A stretch of DNA of 64,000 nucleotides from Rhodothermales bacterium (GCA_951812345.1 OX638295.1:2204965-2268964); one strand, 5' to 3'. Positions 18,414 to 28,179 are shown, counted from the first letter of the stretch. A program made the numbers and translations. Notes: generated by a model not told the origin, from the sequence alone.

Positions 18414-19826
18414 CTACCCCAGCACCCCCAGAATATCGCTGATTTTCTGCTCGATTTCCGTCCATTCGGCCGCGGGATCGGATCCCTCCACAATCCCGGC
18501 GCCAGCAAACAGATACAGGGCGCGATCCCGGACGAGCCCACACCGGAGCGCCACCGCAAACTCCGCCCCTTGAGGACCTATCCACCCTACCGGTCCCGCA
18601 TACCAGCCCCGGTCGAACCCTTCCAGATCGCGGATGGCCGCCAGCGCAGGCTCGACAGGATATCCGCCTACGGCAGGAGTGGGATGGAGCGCCTCCATGA
18701 CATCGCTCCCGTGCACGCCGCGCTGCAACAAGCCGCTGCTGCGCGAAACGAGATGCCACCTCCGGGCTTGCTGTAATCCGGACGCCTCCTCGTCTATGCG
18801 AAATTCCTGGCACAACGGATCGAGCACAGTACGAATGCTTTCCCGCACGTACGCATGCTCGCGCTGGTCCTTTGCGCTGGCAAGCAGCGAGGCCAACGCC
18901 TCGGCGTCTTCGGCCTCCGTATCGCCCCGTACACAGGTGCCGGCCACAGCCTCCGTTCGCATGTACCGCCCGCTGCGATGAAAAAGGCGCTCCGGCGTAG
19001 CCCCCACAAAGACCGAGTCCGGCTCGAACTGAAATCCGTAATGGAAACAGTTCGGGGTCCCCTCCCGGAGTTTCTTCAGCAAGACGAAGGCGTCGAGCGA
19101 TTCGGAAAAGGTCAGGAGCGTGCGGCGAGAGAGCACCACTTTTTCGAGATGGCGGCGGCGCTGCGCAAAAGCGTCCAGCGCCCATCCGACGCTCCGCTCC
19201 CAACCCGCCCGGTCCGGCTCATCCGTCCGGGAAAGCGGAAGCGGCATGCGCGCGCCGAACGCCGGTCCGGCAAAACGATCCGGGAAGCAGAGTTGTTCGA
19301 TATCGGACAGAATAGCGTCCTTGCGGGACAGGTCGCGAGGCAGAAGAAGGTTGCACGCCAATACTCCCCTGTCTTCGTTCCGCAAATACGCAAACCGGGG
19401 CAGCGTGAACCGGAACGTCGGGAAACCCTGCCAGACCTCGTCGTCGGGAGCGCCCGGATCGAACCGGAATCCTCCGAAATAGCGCGCCCGGGGGTCGCTT
19501 TTCGGCAACACGGCGTCGAGTTGCGCGCGCAGCGTACCGTACCCGGCGTCCGGGCCGCCCATGCACCGGTCCGCCTCGCCGACCGCCGCCGTCACCATAC
19601 TGTCCCGGCGCGCGTGCCAGTATATCTTCGGAAGCAGGGTCTGCGCCGCCAGCCACGCGGGCGCATCGAGCGGCGCCATCGGGACGATCAGGCGTACGAT
19701 GCGCCGTTCCCCGTTGCTGTTCCCCTTGTGCAGGACCTCCTCCACCCGGCGCGCAAGCATACGTTGCACATGGCCGGGATCGTCGAGAATGTCGTCGGAA
19801 ACAAGAATGTCTTGTTCGTCAAGCAT
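18414..19826 (-). CDS. menF: Isochorismate synthase
   Basis: A 470-residue chorismate-utilising enzyme of the MenF/EntC/TrpE fold. It makes isochorismate for menaquinone. Conserved C-terminal blocks are present: KVVLSRRTLL, FVGATPERLFHR, TEAVAGTCVRG, LHPTPAVGGYP, GWYAGPVGWI and FAGAGIVEGSDPAAEW. The N-terminal 200 residues are the variable half. It lies 21 bp after the YbbR gene and precedes menD. The order menF-menD-menB-menA-menE is complete for those steps, but menC and menH are absent from the window. Confidence 0.94.
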   Translation of the reverse strand: MLDEQDILVSDDILDDPGHVQRMLARRVEEVLHKGNSNGERRIVRLIVPMAPLDAPAWLAAQTLLPKIYWHARRDSMVTAAVGEADRCMGGPDAGYGTLRAQLDAVLPKSDPRARYFGGFRFDPGAPDDEVWQGFPTFRFTLPRFAYLRNEDRGVLACNLLLPRDLSRKDAILSDIEQLCFPDRFAGPAFGARMPLPLSRTDEPDRAGWERSVGWALDAFAQRRRHLEKVVLSRRTLLTFSESLDAFVLLKKLREGTPNCFHYGFQFEPDSVFVGATPERLFHRSGRYMRTEAVAGTCVRGDTEAEDAEALASLLASAKDQREHAYVRESIRTVLDPLCQEFRIDEEASGLQQARRWHLVSRSSGLLQRGVHGSDVMEALHPTPAVGGYPVEPALAAIRDLEGFDRGWYAGPVGWIGPQGAEFAVALRCGLVRDRALYLFAGAGIVEGSDPAAEWTEIEQKISDILGVLG

Positions 19827-19847
19827 GCGTGCGCCGTATCGGCCGCC

Positions 19848-20885
19848 TCAGTCGATGCGCTGGTAATACGCAAGGCGCCGGGGAATCATTTCCACATCCC
19901 GAAGCTCGATACCGTCCGGCACCTCCAGATGCGGCTCCACATAGCCGGTGGTGTCCCTGCGGATGTCGTCCCAGGATACCGTTGCGAAAAAATCCATGGC
20001 CCGCTGGGCGTCCTGGTACTGCGACAACATGACGCGGTAGCGCACTTCCACCGCCGAAGGCTCAAGCGATACGAGCTGGCGCGTGGACGGTTGCCCCTGC
20101 ACCGTCACGACGATTTCGCGGGTATCCTCCGTAAACTCCCGGGAAATCGCCCGAAGCAGCACATCCTCCACATTCCTCTGCACAAGCCCCCCCAGCGTAT
20201 CCACAAGCGCCAGGCGCACCTCGAACGTGTCGCGCACCGCCTGGAACGTTTGCGCAACCGTGGGCCACTCGGTCAGGCTGCTCACGACGGAAACGGCCCC
20301 CGCCACCGCCACGGAATCGGGAAACACCTCGGGCGGCGCCAGCAAATCGTACGTGGCGGGCGTTTCGAGCGTCACATCGGCCCGGATGGGGACCACGTTC
20401 ACAATCCGCCGTTCCTTGAACAAATTGGCGACCGCCGGCGTGACGGACTGCACCTGCACCTCCGGCAGAAATTCCGAAACGGCGTCAAGGACCTGCACCT
20501 GCGACTGGGAAGCGTCGATGGGAACGATCGGCGAACGGAGCCCGAGCCTGAGCAGGGTCCACCCCTCGCCGGCGGCCTGCACATACACCGTCTCCGGGGG
20601 ATACTGCGAGAGCGCCTGCTCTTCGGGGACATTCACCACCTCAACGGGCAGTTCGATGGTCCTCGTATGCGTCTCGCGCATGGTGAACGTGAACCAAAGA
20701 AGCGTAGACAGGAGAATCGCCAGGGCGATTTCCACGGTGCGGCGGTGCGAGCCCGCCTCCGCATTCCGGTCGGAGGGGCGCGTCGGCAACGGACGGGTGC
20801 CAAGCGCCTGATTCAGGCGCCGACGGAGTGTGGTTTGCAGGGATTCCCTGCCTGATTCCGGATCGATTCGAGACACGGCAGACAA
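19848..20885 (-). CDS. YbbR-like domain protein (CdaR-like)
   Basis: About 345 residues. A basic N-terminal stretch of about 50 residues is followed by one membrane segment (VEIALAILLSTLLWFTF). An extracytoplasmic part follows, made of YbbR-type beta repeats (RTIELPVEVVNVPEEQAL; YPPETVYVQAAGEGWTLLRL). In Firmicutes such proteins bind and regulate the c-di-AMP cyclase CdaA. No cyclase gene is next to this one, so that role is only a possibility. The start at 20885 is TTG, and a GTG at 20876 is equally possible. It lies 21 bp before menF. Confidence 0.75.
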   Translation of the reverse strand: MSAVSRIDPESGRESLQTTLRRRLNQALGTRPLPTRPSDRNAEAGSHRRTVEIALAILLSTLLWFTFTMRETHTRTIELPVEVVNVPEEQALSQYPPETVYVQAAGEGWTLLRLGLRSPIVPIDASQSQVQVLDAVSEFLPEVQVQSVTPAVANLFKERRIVNVVPIRADVTLETPATYDLLAPPEVFPDSVAVAGAVSVVSSLTEWPTVAQTFQAVRDTFEVRLALVDTLGGLVQRNVEDVLLRAISREFTEDTREIVVTVQGQPSTRQLVSLEPSAVEVRYRVMLSQYQDAQRAMDFFATVSWDDIRRDTTGYVEPHLEVPDGIELRDVEMIPRRLAYYQRID

Positions 20886-20951
20886 CGAAATGAAAGGTTC
20901 GGCCTTAGACGCGCCCGAAGGCAGGTTTGTTCGACGGCCGCGGAACCCCGG

Positions 20952-22070
20952 TTAATCGGCCTCCGCCAGCAACCCGGCCATCCGGCGCCGGAATGCGCCG
21001 TGTTCCATGGAGCGGGGAATCCGGGCAAGCTGGCACGACGCCCGATCCAGCACGCGGGTCAGCATATCCTGCCATCTGTTAAGCACCTCGGACACGGAGA
21101 CGGCAGGCAGGCGATCCTCGGCCGCCCGGTTCACCGCATGCCAGTGGAGATGATTATGAAACCCGGCGTATTCCGCCTGCATCACGTGGACGCTCATCGC
21201 CGCTGCACGGGCCGGAGAAAGGTCGGAAATATGGAGGTCCGAGCGGTCCTCGCGGATCAGGATGACATACCGGTATAAAGGACCGCCTTCCCTGTCATAC
21301 CCATCGTACAGGTCGGCAGGCGCCATCCGGCGACGAACGAAGGCCGCGCCCCGGCGACGGTGCAACGCCCAGTGCAAGCGGTCTGCCGCAGTGCGCCCGC
21401 CCAGCAACCGGGCGGTCAACTCCGGATCGCCTTTGAGGTTATAGCCATATATCTTGGGCCATGCCAGATTAGGCCATACGTGGCCGTGACCCCCTACGAA
21501 GGAGATGTCGTCGGCGACGAACCGGAAGCCGGGCCTGCGGCACAACTCCAGCGCCAGCGACGTCTTGCCTGTGCCGCCCGTGCCCCCGATCAGCGTTACG
21601 CCGCGCGCATCCGAAAAGGAGGACGCATGGACAAGCGCCAGATCCGGCGCCCAGTAGGCTGCGGGTCCGGCCACCCACTCGTGAAAAATAACCCCGGCGC
21701 GTTCCTCGCGGGAGGTGTACTGCATATCCGCCATGCGGCGCAGTCCCCGGATCAGCGGAGACCTTGCAGAAGCCGGGTAAAAATCGACGCCGAGCAGACG
21801 ATCCCCTTTTAGGCGAAAACGCATGGTCGCCATGCGCCCCTTGACGATGAAGCCGTCTTCCATTTCACAGTGGATGGAAGGATTGGCGAATCGCAACCCG
21901 GCGTACTCGACCGGCGCATACCGGACAACCAGATCCGCGCCCCCCGGCACAGCCACAGGAGGATATGCCGCCAGTTCTTCCTGCAGAATGGCTGCCCCCT
22001 TCGAAGCGTCGAAACGGACCTCCACATTCCGTCCCATCATGCGATATGCGGACATTCGCTCAGCGGACAT
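20952..22070 (-). CDS. HprK-like P-loop kinase in a glycan gene cluster
   Basis: A 372-residue soluble protein. The centre carries a P-loop GGTGGTGKTSLALE (about residues 160-173) followed by RFVADDISFVGG, the arrangement of HPr-kinase-related and PEP-carboxykinase-like proteins. The first about 150 residues are a beta-rich domain of unknown function. The true HPr kinase signature and any HPr gene are missing, so this is not the catabolite-repression kinase. Related kinases are often found beside glycosyltransferases. Here its gene overlaps the end of a GT4 gene by 11 bp and is followed by ybbR after 66 bp. The substrate is unknown. A sugar, a lipid carrier or a small peptide are all conceivable. 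Confidence 0.7.
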   Translation of the reverse strand: MSAERMSAYRMMGRNVEVRFDASKGAAILQEELAAYPPVAVPGGADLVVRYAPVEYAGLRFANPSIHCEMEDGFIVKGRMATMRFRLKGDRLLGVDFYPASARSPLIRGLRRMADMQYTSREERAGVIFHEWVAGPAAYWAPDLALVHASSFSDARGVTLIGGTGGTGKTSLALELCRRPGFRFVADDISFVGGHGHVWPNLAWPKIYGYNLKGDPELTARLLGGRTAADRLHWALHRRRGAAFVRRRMAPADLYDGYDREGGPLYRYVILIREDRSDLHISDLSPARAAAMSVHVMQAEYAGFHNHLHWHAVNRAAEDRLPAVSVSEVLNRWQDMLTRVLDRASCQLARIPRSMEHGAFRRRMAGLLAEAD

Positions 22071-23148
22071 GACGCCCTCTCCCTGTCAATTCGGCTAAAA
22101 TGTTCAGAAGGCTCTCCCGGCGGCGATCCCGGTGAAAAAGGCGCTCGATGCGCGCGCGGGCCGCCGCACGCAAGGCCGGATCCGCTGCGCGCAACGCCGC
22201 CCGGATCGCCTCGCACACGGCGGCGGCGCGCGGCTCGTCCACCAGAAATCCGGCCTCCCCGATACCCTCCGGAATGCCGAAGACCCGGCTTCCTACCGGC
22301 ACGCATCCGCACAGCATCGCCTCGCACAACACGTTCGGCAAGCCCTCTGCCCTCGACAACTGCACATACACGGACATTTCGTGGTACTGCGCCGGCAACT
22401 GCTCGCGCGGCATGGGCGGAATCATCTCGACGTTCGGCGGCGGATCGTACCGCGCTGCGATCGCTTCCCGGTTCCGTACGCCTACGACCCGAAAACGGAC
22501 GTCCGGCATCAGGCGGGCCGCGTCGAAGAATAAATCGATTCCTTTTATCCCGAAGGTCCGCCCCTCATCAATGAACGCAACCGTTCCCACCACCGGAGCG
22601 CGCTCACCGGGTCCCGCAGGCCATGCCTCCGGATCGTAGCCCGTGGGAACGACGCGGATCGCGGCAGGCGTATCCGGCGCAAGCATCCGGAAACCGTATT
22701 CCCGTTCTTCCGGCCCCTCCGAAAAACGGTTCTTCGACCGGACCAGCGACGACGACACGGGAAGCAGGGCGTCCACCCGGCGATACACCATGCGGGCAAT
22801 CCGGCGGCGCCAGCCGCTCAGCGCCACGCCATGCCCCAACGAAGGCAGGGATACCGCATCGAAGCCCCCCACCACCGCCAGTACGGGTTTCCCCAAAAAG
22901 CGGGCCGCTGCAACCGGCAGCGCCATGTGATAGTCCACAAACCAGCCGTAGACGGCTACCGCCCCGGGAAGCTCCCGGAGCAGCCAGAAGAACTGTTTGC
23001 AAAACAATCCCAAAAACGCAAACAGGCCCGGCTTTTTCGCCCCCCGGAATTCGAACGGCACCACCTCGTACGCTTCTTCGAGCAAGCGTATATCCTCTCG
23101 GGTGAACGAGGCGGGACGGATATAGACGAAGAGCAATTTCGGCAGCAT
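22060..23148 (-). CDS. Family 4 glycosyltransferase
   Basis: About 362 residues, with a GT-B fold. The donor-binding end is typical: MSVYVQLSRAEGLPNVLCEAMLCGCVPVGSRVFGIPEGIG, with the EX7E-like pair in EGLPNVLCE and a second glutamate in GIPEGIG. The N-terminal half begins LPKLLFVYIRPASF. The ATG at 23148 is chosen. A GTG at 23160 is an alternative. It sits nine or more bases after wecB and overlaps the kinase gene, so the four glycan genes form one transcription unit. Donor and acceptor sugars are unknown. Confidence 0.85.
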   Translation of the reverse strand: MLPKLLFVYIRPASFTREDIRLLEEAYEVVPFEFRGAKKPGLFAFLGLFCKQFFWLLRELPGAVAVYGWFVDYHMALPVAAARFLGKPVLAVVGGFDAVSLPSLGHGVALSGWRRRIARMVYRRVDALLPVSSSLVRSKNRFSEGPEEREYGFRMLAPDTPAAIRVVPTGYDPEAWPAGPGERAPVVGTVAFIDEGRTFGIKGIDLFFDAARLMPDVRFRVVGVRNREAIAARYDPPPNVEMIPPMPREQLPAQYHEMSVYVQLSRAEGLPNVLCEAMLCGCVPVGSRVFGIPEGIGEAGFLVDEPRAAAVCEAIRAALRAADPALRAAARARIERLFHRDRRRESLLNILAELTGRGRHVR

Positions 23149-23169
23149 GATTTGCAGCACAGGATAGCG

Positions 23170-24219
23170 TTACCGGTTCGAAAGCAGCGCGGCGATCCGG
23201 GCGGCGGCGCCCGGTTCTCCCGCCTCGGGGGCAGGCGTCTCCGGACGCATCCCGGCGGCTTCCGCGATGCGGGCCGGATCGGCGCCGGCCAGCCGGTTCC
23301 AGCCCCCCTCCAACGTTTCCACCCACTCGGTTTCTTCGCGCAGAGTGATGCACGGCACGCCCAGCCACAGGGATTCTTTTTGAAGCCCTCCCGAATCGGT
23401 CAGCACGGCGCGGGCGGAACGCACCAGCGTGAGCATGCGCAGGTAGCTCAGGGGGTCCGTAATCTCCAGATTTTCCGGAACGGCAATCCCGGAAAGACGG
23501 GCCTGCGTTCTCGGATGCAGCGGGACCACGACCGGAGCGTCCAGCCGCCCCAATCCTTCGAAAATACCCGCCAGCCGTTCGGGATCGTCGGTATTCCCCG
23601 CCCGATGCACCGTGGCCGCATAATACGCGCCCGGGCCATGCGTCGTCACGGACGCCAGTGGCGCCCGCCGTCCGGCCGCCTCCGCAAAAAAGCGCGTGGC
23701 GTCCAGCATCACGTCGCCCGTCAAGTGCACGCCCTCCACGATGCCTTCGGCGGCAAGATTCCGGACCGACGTTTCCGTCGGGCAGCAGAGCACCGAGGCC
23801 AACCGGTCGGTTACGATCCGGTTGATTTCCTCCGGCATGCGCCGGTTGAAGGAACGCAACCCGGCTTCCACATGAATGAGCGGAATACCCAGTTTGGCGG
23901 CTACCAGGGCGCCGGCCAGCGTGCCGTTCGTATCGCCGTACACCATCAAGCCATCGGGCAGCGGCCCCTGCATCAGCAGGGCTTCGAGGCGCATCATCGT
24001 CTCGCCGGTCTGTACGGCGTGGGTGCCGGACCCCGTTCCGAGGTTCGCATCGGGATCGGGGAGGCCCAGTTCCTCGAAAAAAACGGCGCTCATCTCCGGA
24101 TCGTAGTGCTGCCCGGTATGCACCAGCGTTTCCCGAATGCCGGCGTCCATGAGGGCGCGGCGCAGGGGAGCTGCCTTGACGAACTGGGGGCGGGCGCCGA
24201 CGACGGTTACAATATGCAT
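23170..24219 (-). CDS. wecB: Non-hydrolysing UDP-N-acetylglucosamine 2-epimerase
   Basis: 349 residues. The enzyme makes UDP-ManNAc from UDP-GlcNAc for surface polysaccharide or teichoic-acid-like linkers. Conserved pieces are GARPQFVKAAPLRRAL, VHTGQHYDPEMSAVFF, YGDTNGTLAGALVAAKLGIP, HVEAGLRSFNRRMPEEINR, HRAGNTDD, LTDSGGLQKESLWLGVPCITLREETEWVET. Length and motifs fit the WecB/MnaA family throughout. It lies 30 bp after a glycosyltransferase gene. No ManNAc dehydrogenase (wecC) is visible nearby. Confidence 0.94.
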   Translation of the reverse strand: MHIVTVVGARPQFVKAAPLRRALMDAGIRETLVHTGQHYDPEMSAVFFEELGLPDPDANLGTGSGTHAVQTGETMMRLEALLMQGPLPDGLMVYGDTNGTLAGALVAAKLGIPLIHVEAGLRSFNRRMPEEINRIVTDRLASVLCCPTETSVRNLAAEGIVEGVHLTGDVMLDATRFFAEAAGRRAPLASVTTHGPGAYYAATVHRAGNTDDPERLAGIFEGLGRLDAPVVVPLHPRTQARLSGIAVPENLEITDPLSYLRMLTLVRSARAVLTDSGGLQKESLWLGVPCITLREETEWVETLEGGWNRLAGADPARIAEAAGMRPETPAPEAGEPGAAARIAALLSNR

Positions 24220-24249
24220 GGCAGGCGCGCTATGCGCACAGAATAGGTT

Positions 24250-25557
24250 CTATGACCGGTCGGAAAGGCCGGAAAGCAATGCGGCGAGCCGCCGGGCCTG
24301 TTCGCGGCGGCTGTACCGGGCGATCCGGTCCGGAGGCGCTCCTTGCATGGGAGAACCCGCGCGCCACGCCTCGTAGTGCGCATGCAGGAAGGCGCGCACC
24401 CCGTCTACATCGTCGAAATCGAACATACGCCCGCCGCCGGTTTCCTGTAAAATACGAGCGGCGTCTCCGTCCACAGGACCCAACGCCAGCACGGGACGGC
24501 CCGATGCAAGGTATTCGTACAGCTTGCAGGGCACGTTTTCCGCTCCCTCTGCCCGGTTGATGCAAAGCAAGAGCAATGCAGCTTCACGAATCCGGTCGAT
24601 GGCTGTCCGATGCGGAACATACGGCAACGTATCGAGACGCACGCCGGGACAGGTGGCGGACGCAGAAGCAAGCACGGAGGCATCGACATTCCCCGTAAAC
24701 CGGCATTGCAGGTCGGGGCACTCCGAGGCGGTTGCCGGATCGGACAGCGCCTTCCAGAGCGCTGCCGGATTCTGGATTCGATTCATATTTCCCACATGGG
24801 CCACCACAAACGCATCGCCGGAAACCGTGCGAGAGGATGCGGATTCCTCGAAATCGGCCGGGTCGAACCCGTTTTCGATTACCTCCGACGCATACCCCCG
24901 TTGTGCAAACCGGCGCTGCGCGGACACGTTTTCGACTACGAATCCGTCGGTATTCCGCAACACCCATCGTTCAAGAAAGGCGTCAAGCGCCCGGGCAGGG
25001 GCGGTCATCGGCAAATCGGAATGAAAGTATATTCCCGTCCAGGGATCCCGAAAATCGGTCAGCCAGGGCATGCCGTGCGTACGCTGCAGCGCCAGTCCCG
25101 CAAAATGGGTGGAATGCGGCGGGCCCGTAGTAAGCACCGCATCGTATTTTTGGCGCATCAGCCTCCGCGCGCGCGCCGCGGCGAACGGAACCCATCCGAC
25201 CCGCGCATCCGGAAGAAACAGATTCGCCCGGATCCACCGAGCAAACCGACGACGGGAAACCGCTCCATGCTCTCCGATAAATCCGACCGATATGACGTCC
25301 TGTTTTTTTCGGCCAAGCAGGCGGGCGTACCATGCATAGGGATCCCATGACCCGGTGCGTTCCACCCGGGTCCCTTCCGGAATGTCCGCCACCGAATCCG
25401 GATCGGGATCGGGCCAGGAAGCGCTCTCCGGACGTACGGTAAGCACGGTGGGCTGCCATCCGAATTCGGGCAGATACTTCACGAAGTTAAGGCCGCGCTG
25501 CACCCCCGGCCCGCCCGATGGCGGAAAGTAGTATGTGACGAAGAGAAGCCGCTTCAT
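24250..25557 (-). CDS. Glycosyltransferase (GT4-like, WcaI type)
   Basis: 435 residues starting MKRLLFVTYYFPPSGGPGVQR, a signature of a large group of surface-sugar transferases. Further typical segments are LTTGPPHSTHFAGLAL, WLTDFRDPWTG, FVVAHVGNMNR and the C-terminal nucleotide-sugar region VPCKLYEYLASGRPVLAL. The ATG at 25557 overlaps the YfhO gene stop by four bases. A longer in-frame extension upstream is the shadow of that gene. The acceptor is unknown. Confidence 0.88.
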   Translation of the reverse strand: MKRLLFVTYYFPPSGGPGVQRGLNFVKYLPEFGWQPTVLTVRPESASWPDPDPDSVADIPEGTRVERTGSWDPYAWYARLLGRKKQDVISVGFIGEHGAVSRRRFARWIRANLFLPDARVGWVPFAAARARRLMRQKYDAVLTTGPPHSTHFAGLALQRTHGMPWLTDFRDPWTGIYFHSDLPMTAPARALDAFLERWVLRNTDGFVVENVSAQRRFAQRGYASEVIENGFDPADFEESASSRTVSGDAFVVAHVGNMNRIQNPAALWKALSDPATASECPDLQCRFTGNVDASVLASASATCPGVRLDTLPYVPHRTAIDRIREAALLLLCINRAEGAENVPCKLYEYLASGRPVLALGPVDGDAARILQETGGGRMFDFDDVDGVRAFLHAHYEAWRAGSPMQGAPPDRIARYSRREQARRLAALLSGLSDRS

Positions 25558-28103
25558 GCCTCCGATGCCGAGAAACTGACTTGTCGCTGCCTGCGGCGCC
25601 AGCCCATGACCAGCAACATAAGCACGCCCCCGTACACCAGCACGGTCGAACCGGCGCCGACCGCTACGCCAATACGGTGCCGGGGCGGGTCGAAACGCAT
25701 GACTACCTGATGCGCGCCCGCCGGAACCGGCACGCCGCGCAACATATGATCGACCTGCAAAATGGGGGCCTCCTCGCCGCCGACCGTAGCCCCCCACCCT
25801 GCCGGATAAAACACTTCGCTGAGCACCAGCAACCGGGGGGCGTCTGTCGCCACATCCAGCACGATCTCGTGCAAAGACCAGGATAGCATGCGGACGTTCG
25901 CCATGCTTAGCGAATCGACAGGGACTATATCCATGTCGAGCGGCTCGTACAGAAGGGCCGTTCGGCGCAGGTCGAACGCCGGGTCGCGCAGGCGCGCCCA
26001 TGCAGCGGGCGGATCGGACGCCACTTCCGTCTCGCCGACCAGCCAGGCCCGGGGCGGAACGTCCATGTTTTCGAGTACAAAAAGACCGGTCTGTTCCCCC
26101 TGATAGACCGGATCCAGGCCGGGAAGCGGGGACGGGGAAATCACGTAGCGGGCCCCGAGCATATCCAGCGCGTTCGCGTTCGGCAAACGCGTGACCGGAT
26201 CTGCGTACAACTCGTCGATATAATCCTGCGCCAGGCGAAGTTTCGCCCCGTGGTACCCCCCGACGGATTCGTAATGATAGGACGGGCGGGCATGCTGAAA
26301 CGGGCTCCCCGCTTCCAGCGAAAGCACGCGGAAACGCCCCGGACCGCCGGCGGCTTCCTGCTGCCCGAGGATGTAGCGGTCCACGTCGTAGGTGGCGATC
26401 TGCTCCTCGACGTCGTTCGCCCGGACCAGATCGTCCTTGTTGAAATACCGCCTCCCGACGCCCCACAAATCCACCACCACAAGCAAAACAAGGGCGGCCT
26501 GCAACGCCCACCGGGGCGCCTTCCCCCTCTGGAAAAGAAGAATCATGCCGCCCGCAAGCAGCAGAAAGAACAGCGACCGCCGCATCTCGGACCGGAACGT
26601 GTCTTCCCGGAGGGCGCGCTGCTCGTCAAGGTAGCTGCGCACGGCGGGGGCTACGCGCGGATCGTTCGGAGCAATGTCCGGCTGCTGCGCCAGTAGCGCC
26701 TGCGTGACCTGCACTTCCTCGCCGGCCTGTTCGAAATCGTAAAAGACGCCGGGCAGGAGCATGAGCACAAGCAGCACCCCGGCCACGCCCCCGAATATCC
26801 ACCGGAACGTACGGCGGGCGGCGGGATCGCCGTCGGGGCCCGTATCCCTGCCCAGTCCGCGCAGCCCGAACGCGGCCAGAAGCGCCAGCGCAAACGCAGT
26901 AATCGCCAACCAGCTCTCCGGCACGCGAAAGGCGTTGAACAGAGGGAAATGCTCGTACATGAAGCGGTTCAGCAGCGCAAAATGCGACCCCAGCGAAAAC
27001 AGCGTGGCGAACAGCGCCATGAGGGAAAGCACAAGCACCCCCCGGTTTCTCCATTGTCTCACCGCAAACGCCGCCAGCAACAACACGATCGGACCCACAT
27101 AGTGCGGCCCGGACGTGAACGGCTTCGGGCCCCAGTAGGTCGGACTGGCGCCCCCGTACGCATCCGCCGCAAGCAGCGTAACCAGTTCTCCCCTGCCCTG
27201 ACTCCAGCCCATGGCATAGGCCCAGTCCAGGCCGGAAAGCGCGGCGTCCACGGCCCCCCGGATCGTAAAGGTCTTGTATTCGAAATGGAGCAGATAGGGC
27301 TGCGCCACCAGCAGCAGGCCCAGTATGCCGCCCAGCGCCAGCCAGGCCGTGGCCGCGCCGAACGGCTTCCAGTCTTTCCGCATGCCGGCGGACACGGCTT
27401 CGACCACCCACCAGACGCCCAGCAGAAACGCCACGTAGTACGTCATCTGCACATGCCCGCCCCGCAAGTTGACACCCAGCGCTATCGCAAAAAGCAGGGC
27501 GGCCAACAGGCCCGGGCGCCGGAGCGCCGAAACGAACGCCAGCACCAGCCAGGGCGCAAAGCACAAGGTGATGAACCGCGTATTGTGCCCTGCGATCAGA
27601 ATGAAGGTCATGTAGGTGGTCAGGCCGTACGCAACGGCAGCCAGCACCCCGGCAAAGCGGTCCTTCGTCAAAAAGAAGGCAAGAAAATAGGCGCCGAGCA
27701 GCAACACGAGAAAATGAGAAACCGGCCAGATCGCTTTCCGGAGCCACGCCGGAATATCGTCGAGCTGGGGCACCTGTTCGGCATAGGCGATCATGTATCC
27801 GGGCATGCCGCCGAAGGCGTTCGGGGCCCATAGCGCCTGCCGGCCCGTCTCTTCCTCGTAATCGAGCATGTACTCCGCCATGGCCCGCCACCGCACCGTA
27901 TCGTCCCCGATCAGGGATCGATCCGAGAACACGGCGGGGGCGAAAAACCCGAATGCAACGACGAACAGCACGCCGATACACACGATGTGCCGGGTGCGCC
28001 CGTCGAGACGGTCCCAGAGCGCCGTTTTGCTCCGGTCGCGACCCTTCGCGGAAGAGAAGCCTCGCCCCGGACCGGTTTTTTTTCTGCCTCGCGCTCGCGC
28101 CAT
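25554..28103 (-). CDS. YfhO family multi-spanning membrane protein
   Basis: 849 residues with about thirteen or more hydrophobic segments and a long C-terminal extracytoplasmic part. The GT-C-like N-terminal loop contains WAPNAFGGMPGYMIAYAEQ, and the family phrase LLLAADAYGGASPTYWGPKPF appears later. In Firmicutes YfhO is needed to glycosylate lipoteichoic acid, which suggests a lipid-linked sugar transferase. In Bacteroidota it lies, as here, with glycosyltransferases. The ATG at 28103 begins a basic stretch MARARGRKKTG before the first helix. The in-frame part upstream runs through the gatC spacer and is rejected. Confidence 0.87.
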   Translation of the reverse strand: MARARGRKKTGPGRGFSSAKGRDRSKTALWDRLDGRTRHIVCIGVLFVVAFGFFAPAVFSDRSLIGDDTVRWRAMAEYMLDYEEETGRQALWAPNAFGGMPGYMIAYAEQVPQLDDIPAWLRKAIWPVSHFLVLLLGAYFLAFFLTKDRFAGVLAAVAYGLTTYMTFILIAGHNTRFITLCFAPWLVLAFVSALRRPGLLAALLFAIALGVNLRGGHVQMTYYVAFLLGVWWVVEAVSAGMRKDWKPFGAATAWLALGGILGLLLVAQPYLLHFEYKTFTIRGAVDAALSGLDWAYAMGWSQGRGELVTLLAADAYGGASPTYWGPKPFTSGPHYVGPIVLLLAAFAVRQWRNRGVLVLSLMALFATLFSLGSHFALLNRFMYEHFPLFNAFRVPESWLAITAFALALLAAFGLRGLGRDTGPDGDPAARRTFRWIFGGVAGVLLVLMLLPGVFYDFEQAGEEVQVTQALLAQQPDIAPNDPRVAPAVRSYLDEQRALREDTFRSEMRRSLFFLLLAGGMILLFQRGKAPRWALQAALVLLVVVDLWGVGRRYFNKDDLVRANDVEEQIATYDVDRYILGQQEAAGGPGRFRVLSLEAGSPFQHARPSYHYESVGGYHGAKLRLAQDYIDELYADPVTRLPNANALDMLGARYVISPSPLPGLDPVYQGEQTGLFVLENMDVPPRAWLVGETEVASDPPAAWARLRDPAFDLRRTALLYEPLDMDIVPVDSLSMANVRMLSWSLHEIVLDVATDAPRLLVLSEVFYPAGWGATVGGEEAPILQVDHMLRGVPVPAGAHQVVMRFDPPRHRIGVAVGAGSTVLVYGGVLMLLVMGWRRRQRQVSFSASEA

Positions 28104-28179
28104 AGCCGGATGTATTCCTCGATAAATGTAAATATATACTGAGCGTTCGTATCTGGCCGAAAAACCCCTTTCGGATACG

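Noticed and set aside
18855-20855. A 666-codon open frame on the plus strand opposite menF and ybbR
   Set aside because: It is composition-driven, with His/Arg/Gln-rich nonsense content. The minus strand encodes recognised proteins.
22831-24246. A 471-codon plus-strand frame opposite wecB and the GT4 gene
   Set aside because: It has no recognisable motif, whereas WecB motifs on the minus strand cover the same bases.
26626-27981. A 451-codon minus-strand frame within the YfhO gene in another phase
   Set aside because: Arg/Gly-rich shadow. The YfhO frame has regular membrane helices.
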